A stretch of DNA of 5,337 nt from JAZLDV01 sp045614925. Lineage in GTDB: Bacteria > Bacillota_I > Bacilli_A > Erysipelotrichales > Coprobacillaceae. Location of the stretch: assembly GCA_045614925.1 (NCBI GenBank), contig JAZLDV010000021.1, positions 1 through 5,337 of the forward strand, in the 5' to 3' direction. Shown in pieces: positions 1 to 5,251 of this stretch; position 1 is the stretch's first letter; every line of letters begins with the position of its first letter. The notes under the pieces were generated by a model. That model saw nothing but the letters and a program-made list of their open reading frames with translations, was not told the origin of the DNA and did not search any database. The translations under genes and the position numbers were made by a program.

Positions 1-594
1 TTTTAAGAAGTTATTAATCATTTCATTTTTTCTAGAAACAGGTTGAATAAATTCTGGATGTTCTTCAATATGTTTCATTAAACGATCTTGATATTTAGAT
101 AATTTAAAGAAATATGCTTCTTCTTTAGCATCATGTACAGGTCCACCACAATCTGGACAACATCCATCTACTAATTGTGATTCAGTAAAGAATGATTCAC
201 ATGCAGTACAATATTTCCCTTCATAATGTCCTAAATAAATATCACCTTGATCATATAATTTTTTAAAGATTTTTTGAACTTGTTGTTTATGATATGGATC
301 AGTTGTTCTCATAAAACGATCATATGTAGTATTCATTAAATCCCAAATACGTTTTACATCTCCTGCTTTTTCATCAACGAAAGCTTGTGGATCAATTCCA
401 GCTTCTTTTGCTTTTAATTCAATTTTTTGACCATGTTCATCAGTACCAGTTTGGAAATATACATTATATCCTTCCTGTCTTTTGTGTCTTACAATTGCAT
501 CTGATAAAATAATTTCATAAGTATTCCCAATATGAGGTTTACCTGAAGTATATGCAATCGCTGTCGTTAAATAATAATCTTTTGGATCTTTCAT
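1..594 (-). CDS. metG: Methionyl-tRNA synthetase, N-terminal part (cut by window edge)
   Basis: This gene encodes cytoplasmic methionyl-tRNA synthetase, which charges tRNA-Met with methionine using ATP. The reading frame is open from the ATG at 594 to the window edge, giving 198 residues; the rest, including the KMSKS loop and anticodon-binding domain, lies outside. Residues 8-24 are the class I signature start, with a HIGH-motif variant PHIGN at 20-24. The conserved segment QTGTDEHGQK follows at about 48-57. The zinc-binding insertion is visible as CTAC (C129, C132) and CCPDC (C146, C149, with an extra C145), the knuckle found in zinc-containing bacterial MetRS. The start is set by an AAAGGAG ribosome binding site at 604-610, nine bases before the ATG. 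The gene is preceded by its own T-box leader, so expression should rise when uncharged tRNA-Met accumulates. The identification is secure. Confidence 0.97.
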   Translation of the reverse strand, partial: MKDPKDYYLTTAIAYTSGKPHIGNTYEIILSDAIVRHKRQEGYNVYFQTGTDEHGQKIELKAKEAGIDPQAFVDEKAGDVKRIWDLMNTTYDRFMRTTDPYHKQQVQKIFKKLYDQGDIYLGHYEGKYCTACESFFTESQLVDGCCPDCGGPVHDAKEEAYFFKLSKYQDRLMKHIEEHPEFIQPVSRKNEMINNFLK

Positions 595-603
595 TATAAT
601 TTT

Positions 604-610
604 CTCCTTT
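604..610 (-). promoter_or_regulatory. Ribosome binding site of metG
   Basis: AAAGGAG on the minus strand, nine bases upstream of the ATG at 594 and just beyond the T-run of the T-box terminator. It fixes the metG start. Confidence 0.85.
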
Positions 611-613
611 CAA

Positions 614-642
614 ACAAAAAAACGTCCTTATAAAAGGACGTT
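614..642 (-). terminator. T-box-controlled intrinsic terminator before metG
   Basis: Read on the minus strand, AACGTCCTT (642-634) pairs perfectly with AAGGACGTT (629-621) across a four-base loop. The hairpin is followed by a run of seven T from 622 to 616. The 5' arm of this terminator also supplies the 3' strand of the T-box antiterminator, so the two structures exclude each other. This is the OFF state of the metG riboswitch. Confidence 0.93.
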
Positions 643-741
643 ATATTAACGCGGTACCACCTTTTTTTATATCTTTCGATATACACTCAAACCCTTAACG
701 CGGTTAACGTTTATCCCTATTAGAGATAACAGCTCCCAGAC

Positions 742-744
742 CAT
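742..744 (-). promoter_or_regulatory. Specifier codon AUG of the T-box
   Basis: AUG follows the GAA of the specifier loop with one base between, and a purine (G) comes after it, the usual T-box spacing. It reads the CAU anticodon of tRNA-Met and agrees with the downstream gene. A second ATG at 750-748 lies before the GAA and is out of position. Confidence 0.75.
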
Positions 745-839
745 CTTCATAAAAGCTTGTACTAATTTTCACCAACCATTAGCTCTCTAAAACTTACTTT
801 TAATCTCTTCTGTTCAATGCTTTTAACTATTACTTTATA

Positions 840-868
840 AGGGTATCAAATAAGACATTTAAAGTCAA
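840..868 (-). promoter_or_regulatory. Promoter of the metG T-box transcript
   Basis: On the minus strand the -35 box is TTGACT (868-863). After a 17-base spacer comes a weak -10 box TACCCT (845-840) with a TG extension one base upstream (848-847). The predicted start is near 833, just before the T-box Stem I. The -35 is strong and the -10 poor, so the exact -10 is uncertain. Confidence 0.6.
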
Positions 869-879
869 TATCATTTCAT

Positions 880-907
880 TTTACTTTTGCAAAAAATAGT
901 GTATTAT
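880..907 (+). promoter_or_regulatory. Promoter of the DUF1622 gene
   Basis: TTTACT (880-885), a 16-base spacer, then TATTAT (902-907). This promoter is divergent from the metG promoter, with the two -35 boxes only 11 bases apart. The predicted start near 914 would fall directly on the ribosome binding site, leaving a leader of about 14 bases. Confidence 0.4.
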
Positions 908-913
908 GTTTAT

Positions 914-920
914 GGGAGGA
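914..920 (+). promoter_or_regulatory. Ribosome binding site of the DUF1622 gene
   Basis: GGGAGGA seven bases before the ATG at 928. It supports that start. Confidence 0.8.
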
Positions 921-927
921 CTATTTT

Positions 928-1272
928 ATGTTAGAACTATTATCATATGAATCAATACATCATTTATTAGAAATATTTGCACAATATGCAATTGTATTAA
1001 CTGAATTTATCGGTTTAACTGTTATAGTTGTTGCCTCAGCTAAAGCTGTTCGTGGATGGATTAAAAATAATCCTCATACAAAATTAAATTTAGCAGAAGG
1101 ATTGGCTTTAGGTCTACAATTCAAACTTGGTGGAGAAATCTTAAGAACTGTTATTATCAGAGATTTTAGTGAAATTATGCAGGTAGGAGCTATTATTTTA
1201 CTTAGAGCTGCACTAACATTATTAATCCACTGGGAAATTAAAAATGAAAAAATTCATGAAAAAAAAGATTGA
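928..1272 (+). CDS. DUF1622-family small membrane protein
   Basis: A 114-residue integral membrane protein of unknown biochemical function. A first hydrophobic helix covers about 18-40. An amphipathic stretch at about 52-68 leads into the conserved core FKLGGEILRTVIIRDFSEI (65-83). A second membrane helix covers about 84-103, containing GAIILLRAALT and ending in HWEI. This core, with charged K, E and R residues at the membrane boundary, is what I recognise as the DUF1622 family; family length is usually about 110-130, so the gene looks complete. The start is set by GGGAGGA. The gene runs divergently from metG and convergently to the next gene. Its last codons (KKD and TGA) form the first arm of a terminator hairpin. 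No function is assigned; transport or membrane-organisation roles would be guesses. Confidence 0.88.
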   Translation: MLELLSYESIHHLLEIFAQYAIVLTEFIGLTVIVVASAKAVRGWIKNNPHTKLNLAEGLALGLQFKLGGEILRTVIIRDFSEIMQVGAIILLRAALTLLIHWEIKNEKIHEKKD

Positions 1273-1300
1273 TTAAAATAATCAATCTTTTTTCTTTTTT
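1261..1300. terminator. Bidirectional terminator between convergent genes
   Basis: A perfect 14-bp inverted repeat: AAAAAAGATTGATT (1261-1274), loop AAAAT (1275-1279), and AATCAATCTTTTTT (1280-1293). A second T-run lies at 1295-1300. It is A-flanked on one side and T-flanked on the other, so it works in both directions. The TGA stop of the plus gene (1270-1272) and the TGA of the minus gene (1284-1282) both lie inside the stem. Confidence 0.92.
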
Positions 1301-1671
1301 ATTATGCTTTCTGAAAAAAACAATGATTTTAATATGAATATGATTCCAGATACTATGATAATAATTATAATTATTAATTCAATAAAGGATACATTAATTA
1401 ATTGTAACTTTATTGAATTAATTATTGATAAAATAATAATGATAATACTTAAAAATATAACTTTATCTGCAAAATTATTTTCATTATCTTTTAATTTTAA
1501 AATCAGTCCACCTAATAAAGGAATTAATAATAGTATAGTAGGAACATATAAATTCCCTGCTTTAAAAAACCATGAAATCGATATTCTTGCATTTGAAAGA
1601 ATTAAAAATATTCCTCCAATAAACAACAATAAACCTAATAACAAATCTCTAAAAGATGAATTTATTTTCAT
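1282..1671 (-). CDS. Isoleucine-rich four-helix membrane protein, unknown function
   Basis: I do not recognise this 129-residue protein. Four hydrophobic stretches are visible: about 9-26 (Leu/Ile/Gly), 42-59 (with LLLIPLLGGLIL), 70-86 (with LSIIIIILSII) and 97-118 (with an Ile run at 100-106). A short KDNENN loop lies at 61-66. The C-terminus is strongly basic, KKKKD, so it is probably cytoplasmic; four helices would place the N-terminus inside too. The start is well supported: AGGAGA (1683-1678) lies six bases before the ATG and overlaps the TAG stop of the deacetylase gene (1684-1682). Ten bases separate that stop from this start, suggesting translational coupling. It probably acts with, or is produced alongside, the wall deacetylase. 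The Ile richness partly reflects ATA/ATT codons in AT-rich DNA. Confidence 0.8.
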   Translation of the reverse strand: MKINSSFRDLLLGLLLFIGGIFLILSNARISISWFFKAGNLYVPTILLLIPLLGGLILKLKDNENNFADKVIFLSIIIIILSIINSIKLQLINVSFIELIIIIIIIVSGIIFILKSLFFSESIIKKKKD

Positions 1672-1681
1672 TCTTTATCTC

Positions 1682-3082
1682 CTAGTTATTTGTTCCATGA
1701 TGATGTGCATAAGAATTAACATTTAATGCTTTAAATGAATAACCTAAATCTAAATAATATTCAATAATACTAGGTAATGCTTCTACTGTAGTCGTTTTAG
1801 CACTTGTATCATGCATTAATAAGTTAACATTTTTATATCCACCACCAGCTGTACTTTCTCTAATAATAGTTGATGTAGGCATAGTATTTCCATTTGCATC
1901 AGCACTACTAATATTCCAATCGAAATATTGATATCCTCTATCTCTTACTTCTTTAACTAAAGCACTCATAATTCCAACTTTATAGTTTCTAGAAACAGTA
2001 TTAGAAGATCCTCCTGGGAATCTAATAACTTTACTTCTTTCTCCTGTAATACCATAAACCATATCACTAATTTTATTTAAATCATCAAAATAAGTATCTA
2101 CAGATCTATAAATAGAATAATCATGACTATATGTATGTAAACCAATAGTATGTCCACTATCATGAGCTCTCTTAATTAAATGATTATAACTATGATTATT
2201 TCCAGTTACAAAGAATGTTGCTTTAATCTTATATCTATCTAAAATATCTAATATTTTTTCAGTATTAAATGATGGACCATCATCAAAAGTTAAGAAAATA
2301 GTTCTTTCAGGACTATCATCTGTCACATTTACTGGTCTTTCTTTAACAATCACATTAACGCTATATTCACTTATATTATTATCTAAGTCTTCTACTTTAA
2401 ATTTAAGAGTATAAGTTCCTACTTTCGATAAATCAACTGCTGAAGAATCAACTGTAATCTTAGGATCAGTCGCTCTATTATCAATTGCAGTAATACCATC
2501 TAAATAATCAATCTTACCATTTACATAAACACTTCTATCTCTAACACCTTTTAATGTAGGTTTTTCAGTATCTTTCACAAGTTTAACAACAACATCTTTT
2601 TTTGTTTTATTTCCTGCTTCATCTTCAACTACAACTTTAACCTTATGTTCACCTTCTTTATCAAAATTATATTCTTTAGCAAAATAAGTTTCAGTTTTAG
2701 TTTCATCTTTAATATCACTTACAATATCATTGATATTCACTTCTTCACCTAAAAATAACTCTAAATCTTTAACAGTATAATCAGGATCAACAGTATCAAC
2801 AACTTTAACTTTTACTTCATAATCTTTTTTACCAGTATTATAAACAATGCTATATTCACCTAACTTTGTAACATCTACAGATTCAGCATTAATCTTAACA
2901 TCTTCCTGTTTAATCTTTCTTACTTTCTTAATATATTCTAATGGTTTCACTTCAGTATTCACTTCAACAGTTACACTCTTAGAAGTAAAAACAATTTCAG
3001 GTAAAGTCATATATCCAACAACGACACCAATAACTAAAACCATAAGAATACCAAGAATAGTTAACTTCCCTCTTTTACTCAT
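1682..3082 (-). CDS. Membrane-anchored polysaccharide deacetylase with Ig-like domains
   Basis: Probable peptidoglycan N-acetylglucosamine deacetylase (PgdA-like, carbohydrate esterase family 4), 466 residues, anchored in the membrane and facing the wall. Residues 8-25 are a single membrane helix after a basic start. About 30-97, 98-170 and 171-248 look like three beta-rich Ig-like modules; the second ends in EDEAGNKT and the third in EDLDNN, typical of bacterial Ig-like repeats. The catalytic NodB domain spans about 260-455. It has TFDDGP at 265-270 (base D267, metal ligand D268), metal ligands H316 and H320 in HTYSH, RFPGG at 354-358, DWN at 388-390, and LLMHD with H424. All key residues are present, so it should be active. 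The ATG at 3082 is chosen because AAAGGTGAT lies just upstream; the in-frame TTG at 3142 has no good site. Removing acetyl groups usually gives lysozyme resistance. It leads a two-gene operon. Confidence 0.93.
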   Translation of the reverse strand: MSKRGKLTILGILMVLVIGVVVGYMTLPEIVFTSKSVTVEVNTEVKPLEYIKKVRKIKQEDVKINAESVDVTKLGEYSIVYNTGKKDYEVKVKVVDTVDPDYTVKDLELFLGEEVNINDIVSDIKDETKTETYFAKEYNFDKEGEHKVKVVVEDEAGNKTKKDVVVKLVKDTEKPTLKGVRDRSVYVNGKIDYLDGITAIDNRATDPKITVDSSAVDLSKVGTYTLKFKVEDLDNNISEYSVNVIVKERPVNVTDDSPERTIFLTFDDGPSFNTEKILDILDRYKIKATFFVTGNNHSYNHLIKRAHDSGHTIGLHTYSHDYSIYRSVDTYFDDLNKISDMVYGITGERSKVIRFPGGSSNTVSRNYKVGIMSALVKEVRDRGYQYFDWNISSADANGNTMPTSTIIRESTAGGGYKNVNLLMHDTSAKTTTVEALPSIIEYYLDLGYSFKALNVNSYAHHHGTNN

Positions 3083-3084
3083 TT

Positions 3085-3097
3085 TATCACCTTTCCT
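3085..3097 (-). promoter_or_regulatory. Ribosome binding site deciding the deacetylase start
   Basis: GGAAAGGTGATAA on the minus strand, with AGGTGA centred about eight bases before the ATG at 3082. It matches the AGGTGAT site before the amidase gene. It rules out the longer in-frame TTG start at 3142, which would add 20 polar residues before the membrane anchor. Confidence 0.75.
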
Positions 3098-3123
3098 TAT
3101 TATCTCTATTTTTTTACATATTA

Positions 3124-3146
3124 TGCGATTATCCTCGCACAATCGC
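3124..3146. repeat. GC-rich inverted repeat upstream of the deacetylase
   Basis: GCGATT (3125-3130) is the inverse of AATCGC (3141-3146). A competing, tighter pairing is TGCGA (3124-3128) with TCGCA (3135-3139). It stands out as a GC-rich island in AT-rich intergenic DNA and overlaps the predicted -10 and transcription start of the deacetylase operon. It could be an operator or a small leader hairpin; neither is shown. Confidence 0.4.
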
Positions 3147-3173
3147 TATAATTGTTACACAAATATATAACAA
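3145..3173 (-). promoter_or_regulatory. Possible promoter of the deacetylase operon
   Basis: TTGTTA (3173-3168), a 17-base spacer, then TATAGC (3150-3145), each four of six to consensus. A promoter is expected here because the amidase terminator lies immediately upstream. The predicted start near 3138 gives a leader of about 56 bases that includes part of the inverted repeat. Confidence 0.4.
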
Positions 3174-3181
3174 AATCAAAT

Positions 3182-3217
3182 AAAAAAGTGATAAAAATTA
3201 CTCTTTTTTATCACTTT
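3182..3217 (-). terminator. Intrinsic terminator of the amidase gene
   Basis: On the minus strand, AAAGTGATAAAAA (3217-3205) pairs with TTTTTATCACTTT (3197-3185) across a seven-base loop, continuing into further T. The TAA stop (3200-3198) is in the loop, so the first arm encodes the last residues (SDKK) of the amidase. Confidence 0.85.
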
Positions 3218-3929
3218 CTAATTGATTCAAAATACCCTTTGCAATCGCATCTGCAATACGCATTAACTCATTATCATCACAAAGATATTCATAATCTTCT
3301 CCACTAATATATCCAGTCTCAATCAAAATACTCTTTGTCGTATTCTTTCTTAAAACCATCAACCCACTATGATCAAAAATACCTCTATTCTCTGCTAAAT
3401 CAAGATTCATAAGTTCTTTCATAACACTATTAGCAATCTCATCACTTGCTTCATCTTTCTTATAAATCTCCATTCCATTAATCGAAGTATTCTCATAAGA
3501 ATTGACATGAATAGAAACAAAATAAGAAGCACCATACTGTTCACTAAATTTAGCTCTATTTAACAAATCAGCATCCTTATTACTTCCTAAAGACATATCA
3601 GTCTCTCTAGTCATCACAACACGAATATATTCATGTTCTGATAACTTCTGTTTAACTCTATGACCAATTTTTAAAACAATATCTTCTTCATACAAATCAC
3701 CATTAACTGTACCCCCATCAGCACCACCATGCCCAGGGTCAATAATAATAGTTACACGATCTTCATGTTTTTTAACCTTATCAGATACTTCAAAATTATC
3801 TTTAATTTCATTATTATCAAATAATGAAACAACCATTTTCACCATACCAAACAAACATGCTATTAAAAGAAAAAAAGCAACAGCAACTATAATAACACGA
3901 TCCATTCTTAGTCTTTTACGTTTTGCCAT
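3198..3929 (-). CDS. Membrane-anchored N-acetylmuramoyl-L-alanine amidase (Amidase_3)
   Basis: A zinc amidase that cleaves the bond between N-acetylmuramic acid and the first L-alanine of the peptidoglycan stem peptide. It has 243 residues. A basic start (KRKRLR) precedes one membrane helix at about 11-37, so the catalytic domain (about 58-237) faces outward. Zinc ligands are H67 in DPGHGG, E81 in the YEED segment (aligned with the usual EKD) and H141 in SIHVNS. The catalytic glutamate is E204 in LIETGYIS. MTRETD (106-111) and NRA (124-126) are further family landmarks. Its length and anchor-plus-bare-domain layout resemble CwlD of spore formers, but SPOR or wall-binding modules are absent and vegetative autolysins can look similar, so no symbol is given. 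The start follows GAGGTGA. It has its own promoter and terminator, between the wall-binding protein gene and the deacetylase gene. Confidence 0.94.
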   Translation of the reverse strand: MAKRKRLRMDRVIIVAVAFFLLIACLFGMVKMVVSLFDNNEIKDNFEVSDKVKKHEDRVTIIIDPGHGGADGGTVNGDLYEEDIVLKIGHRVKQKLSEHEYIRVVMTRETDMSLGSNKDADLLNRAKFSEQYGASYFVSIHVNSYENTSINGMEIYKKDEASDEIANSVMKELMNLDLAENRGIFDHSGLMVLRKNTTKSILIETGYISGEDYEYLCDDNELMRIADAIAKGILNQLESDKKE

Positions 3930-3933
3930 GACA

Positions 3934-3955
3934 TCACCTCATTCAAATTATAACA
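3934..3955 (-). promoter_or_regulatory. Extended -10 promoter and ribosome binding site of the amidase
   Basis: A perfect TATAAT (3952-3947) with the TG extension (3955-3954) lies on the minus strand; no good -35 box is seen at the right distance. The ribosome binding site GAGGTGA (3940-3934) begins only six bases after the -10 box. The transcript would therefore start almost at the ribosome binding site, with a leader of about 11 bases. A weaker TATGAT at 3968-3963 could give a longer leader. Confidence 0.45.
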
Positions 3956-4006
3956 AATTTCTATCATATTTGCTTATCTTTTTTTCAAATAATATCATTT
4001 AATAAC

Positions 4007-4038
4007 AAAAAAAACACAAGCTATCTTAGCTTGTGTTT
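4007..4038 (-). terminator. Intrinsic terminator of the wall-binding protein gene
   Basis: On the minus strand, AAACACAAGCT (4038-4028) pairs perfectly with AGCTTGTGTTT (4022-4012) across a five-base loop, followed by T to 4007. It begins six bases after the stop codon at 4046-4044 and isolates this gene from the amidase downstream. Confidence 0.93.
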
Positions 4039-4043
4039 CATCA

Positions 4044-5228
4044 TTATTTTACCTTCACTGCAGAACCATCAGATGTAATCTTCCATCCATCAATAATTCC
4101 ACTTGTCTTCATAGCACCATTATTGTCTACATAATACCATTTATTATTTGTCTTAATCCATTCACTTGATGCCATAGCTCCATTATCATGCATATAATAC
4201 CATCTGTTATTTACTTTTTGCCATCCTGTTTTCATATATGAATCTAGATAATACCAGTTATTATTGATATATTGCCAACCTGTCTGCATACATGAATTTA
4301 AATAGTACCATTTCCCACCATCTTGAATCCATCCAGTCTTCATGGCTGATTCTAAGTAGTACCATTTTCCATCAATCTTTTGCCATCCTGTTAGCATAGC
4401 ACCATTTTCACCTACATAGTACCATTTATTATTTGTCTTAATCCATTCATTTGCTTCTATGATGCATGAGTCATTGAAGTAATACCATTTATTATTGATA
4501 TTTGCCCATTCATTACGTTTTAACATATCATCTTCAAAGTAAACCCAGCTATTTCCATCAAAATTCCAACCTTCTTTGAAATAATGATATTCAGGATGTA
4601 CTTTAATATCATCTTGAACATTTTCTATTACATAATATCCATCCTGTAATCTTAGTTCTTTGCCATCTACAAATAATGTAATAGTACCTTCACTATGTTC
4701 TGTATAACTTAATTTAAATTTGACATCATCACCTTTATTAACAACATATCCACCATATAAGTTATCATAAGGATAATCTTTTTCCATATCGATATAAAAC
4801 ATTAATCCCTGATCTTCAGAAAAACTAACATAACATTTTTCTTCATCATAAAAAACTTCAGTATAACCAATCAATGTATATTCCTGAACATTTTCAACAA
4901 CATACCATCCATCTTTTTGAGCAAGAGGCTTTTTGCTAGAATCACTATAAGTAAAACTTACAAAGTCTGTAGGATAAGATGTCGCATCATCATTATAATG
5001 CACTTTAAATCTGAAGTCTTCACCCTTTTCTACAACATATCCTCCATATTCACCATCCCATACATATCCTTCATCCACTTCAACTTCAAACATCAAACTA
5101 AATGAAGATGGAAATACAACCATTATTGGATATTCATCACTGCTTGCTTTAGCATTTACTATTGTCCCACTTAATACAAATGATAATGCCAACACTAACG
5201 CAAATAACTTTTTAATTATTCCTTTCAT
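4044..5228 (-). CDS. Secreted protein with duplicated N-terminal domain and cell-wall-binding repeats
   Basis: A 394-residue secreted surface protein. Residues 1-28 are a clear signal peptide: KKLF, a hydrophobic core, and cleavage after NAKA. Residues about 42-126 and 139-217 are two copies of one domain. Each starts with an LMF strand, then has YGGYVV plus KG and FK elements, and ends in DG(W/Y)YV(V/I)ENVQ. The second half (about 220-378) is eight aromatic repeats of the CW_binding_1/choline-binding type, with the pattern GW-x-NNKWYY followed by GAM-type turns, beginning near G220, E240, E261, G281, G299, G317, G335 and E356. These repeats normally hold a protein to teichoic acids or other wall polymers. 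No catalytic motif is visible, so the N-terminal pair may bind a ligand or act as a spacer. The start follows a near-perfect TAAGGAGGA. Its own promoter and terminator make it a single-gene unit. Confidence 0.92.
   Translation of the reverse strand: MKGIIKKLFALVLALSFVLSGTIVNAKASSDEYPIMVVFPSSFSLMFEVEVDEGYVWDGEYGGYVVEKGEDFRFKVHYNDDATSYPTDFVSFTYSDSSKKPLAQKDGWYVVENVQEYTLIGYTEVFYDEEKCYVSFSEDQGLMFYIDMEKDYPYDNLYGGYVVNKGDDVKFKLSYTEHSEGTITLFVDGKELRLQDGYYVIENVQDDIKVHPEYHYFKEGWNFDGNSWVYFEDDMLKRNEWANINNKWYYFNDSCIIEANEWIKTNNKWYYVGENGAMLTGWQKIDGKWYYLESAMKTGWIQDGGKWYYLNSCMQTGWQYINNNWYYLDSYMKTGWQKVNNRWYYMHDNGAMASSEWIKTNNKWYYVDNNGAMKTSGIIDGWKITSDGSAVKVK
4104..4571 (-). repeat. Tandem cell-wall-binding repeat array within the gene
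   Basis: Eight in-frame repeats, codons about 220-375, visible in the DNA as recurring segments for WYY and GAM/MKTGW turns. Most units are 20-21 residues. Units 4 to 6 (281-334) are 18 residues, because the DNNGAM-like turn is shortened to ESAMKTGW, NSCMQTGW and DSYMKTGW. Recombination between near-identical units could change the copy number. Confidence 0.85.
4590..5105 (-). repeat. Duplicated ~80-residue domain in the N-terminal half
   Basis: Copy A covers residues 42-126 and copy B about 139-213. Matching elements in the same order are LMF, YGGYVV, KG(E/D)D, FK(V/L), Y, DG(W/Y)YV(V/I)ENVQ. Spacing between LMF and YGGYVV is nearly the same in both. The copies are diverged elsewhere, so the duplication is old. 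Confidence 0.8.
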
Positions 5229-5235
5229 AAATATA

Positions 5236-5244
5236 TCCTCCTTA
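5236..5244 (-). promoter_or_regulatory. Ribosome binding site of the wall-binding protein gene
   Basis: TAAGGAGGA, an almost complete match to the 16S rRNA tail, about eight bases before the ATG at 5228. It suggests high translation. Confidence 0.9.
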
Positions 5245-5251
5245 TATATTT

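Larger units (their letters stand above)
614..833 (-). ncRNA. T-box riboswitch, methionine-specific (metG leader)
   Basis: A cis-acting leader RNA that reads tRNA-Met charging. Read from about 833 downward, the Stem I base pairs AGAGAT (808-803) with ATCTCT (727-722). An AGTA loop-E/S-turn element lies at 798-795, the AG-bulge and GGTTGGTGAAA distal elements at about 788-766, and the specifier stretch GAAGATGG at 748-741. The specifier codon is AUG at 744-742, followed by a G. A Stem III hairpin follows, TATATC-GAAA-GATATA (683-668). The T-box proper is AAGGTGGTACCGCG (663-650). Its bulge UGGU (659-656) would pair with the ACCA end of a tRNA with discriminator A, which suits tRNA-Met. In the antiterminator, GCGTTA (653-648) pairs with TAACGT (644-639). 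Uncharged tRNA should favour this over the terminator. Together with the two promoters, this accounts for the 333-base gene-free stretch 595-927. Confidence 0.95.

Noticed and set aside
748..750. Alternative AUG as T-box specifier
   Set aside because: It lies before the GAA of the specifier loop rather than just after it, and the AUG at 744-742 has the expected spacing and following purine.
1340..1470. ATAATAATT-rich stretch as a replication origin or microsatellite
   Set aside because: It is the coding sequence for isoleucine-rich membrane helices on the minus strand and keeps an intact frame.
1304..1726. Open frame of 140 codons on the plus strand
   Set aside because: It is antisense to the coupled small membrane protein gene, has no ribosome binding site and mirrors low-complexity AT codons. 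The minus-strand gene has a strong site and operon context.
3083..3142. Longer deacetylase start at the TTG at 3142
   Set aside because: It would add 20 polar residues before the membrane anchor, has no Shine-Dalgarno sequence and runs through the inverted repeat; the ATG at 3082 has a good site.
2847..3170. Open frame of 107 codons on the plus strand
   Set aside because: Antisense to the start of the deacetylase gene and its promoter; no ribosome binding site or recognisable motif.
4104..4571. Possible CRISPR or non-coding tandem array
   Set aside because: The repeats are in frame, vary at synonymous and loop positions and encode aromatic wall-binding units; there are no unique spacers.
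4917..5105. Open frame of 62 codons on the plus strand
   Set aside because: Antisense to the duplicated domain of the wall-binding protein, with no initiation signal.
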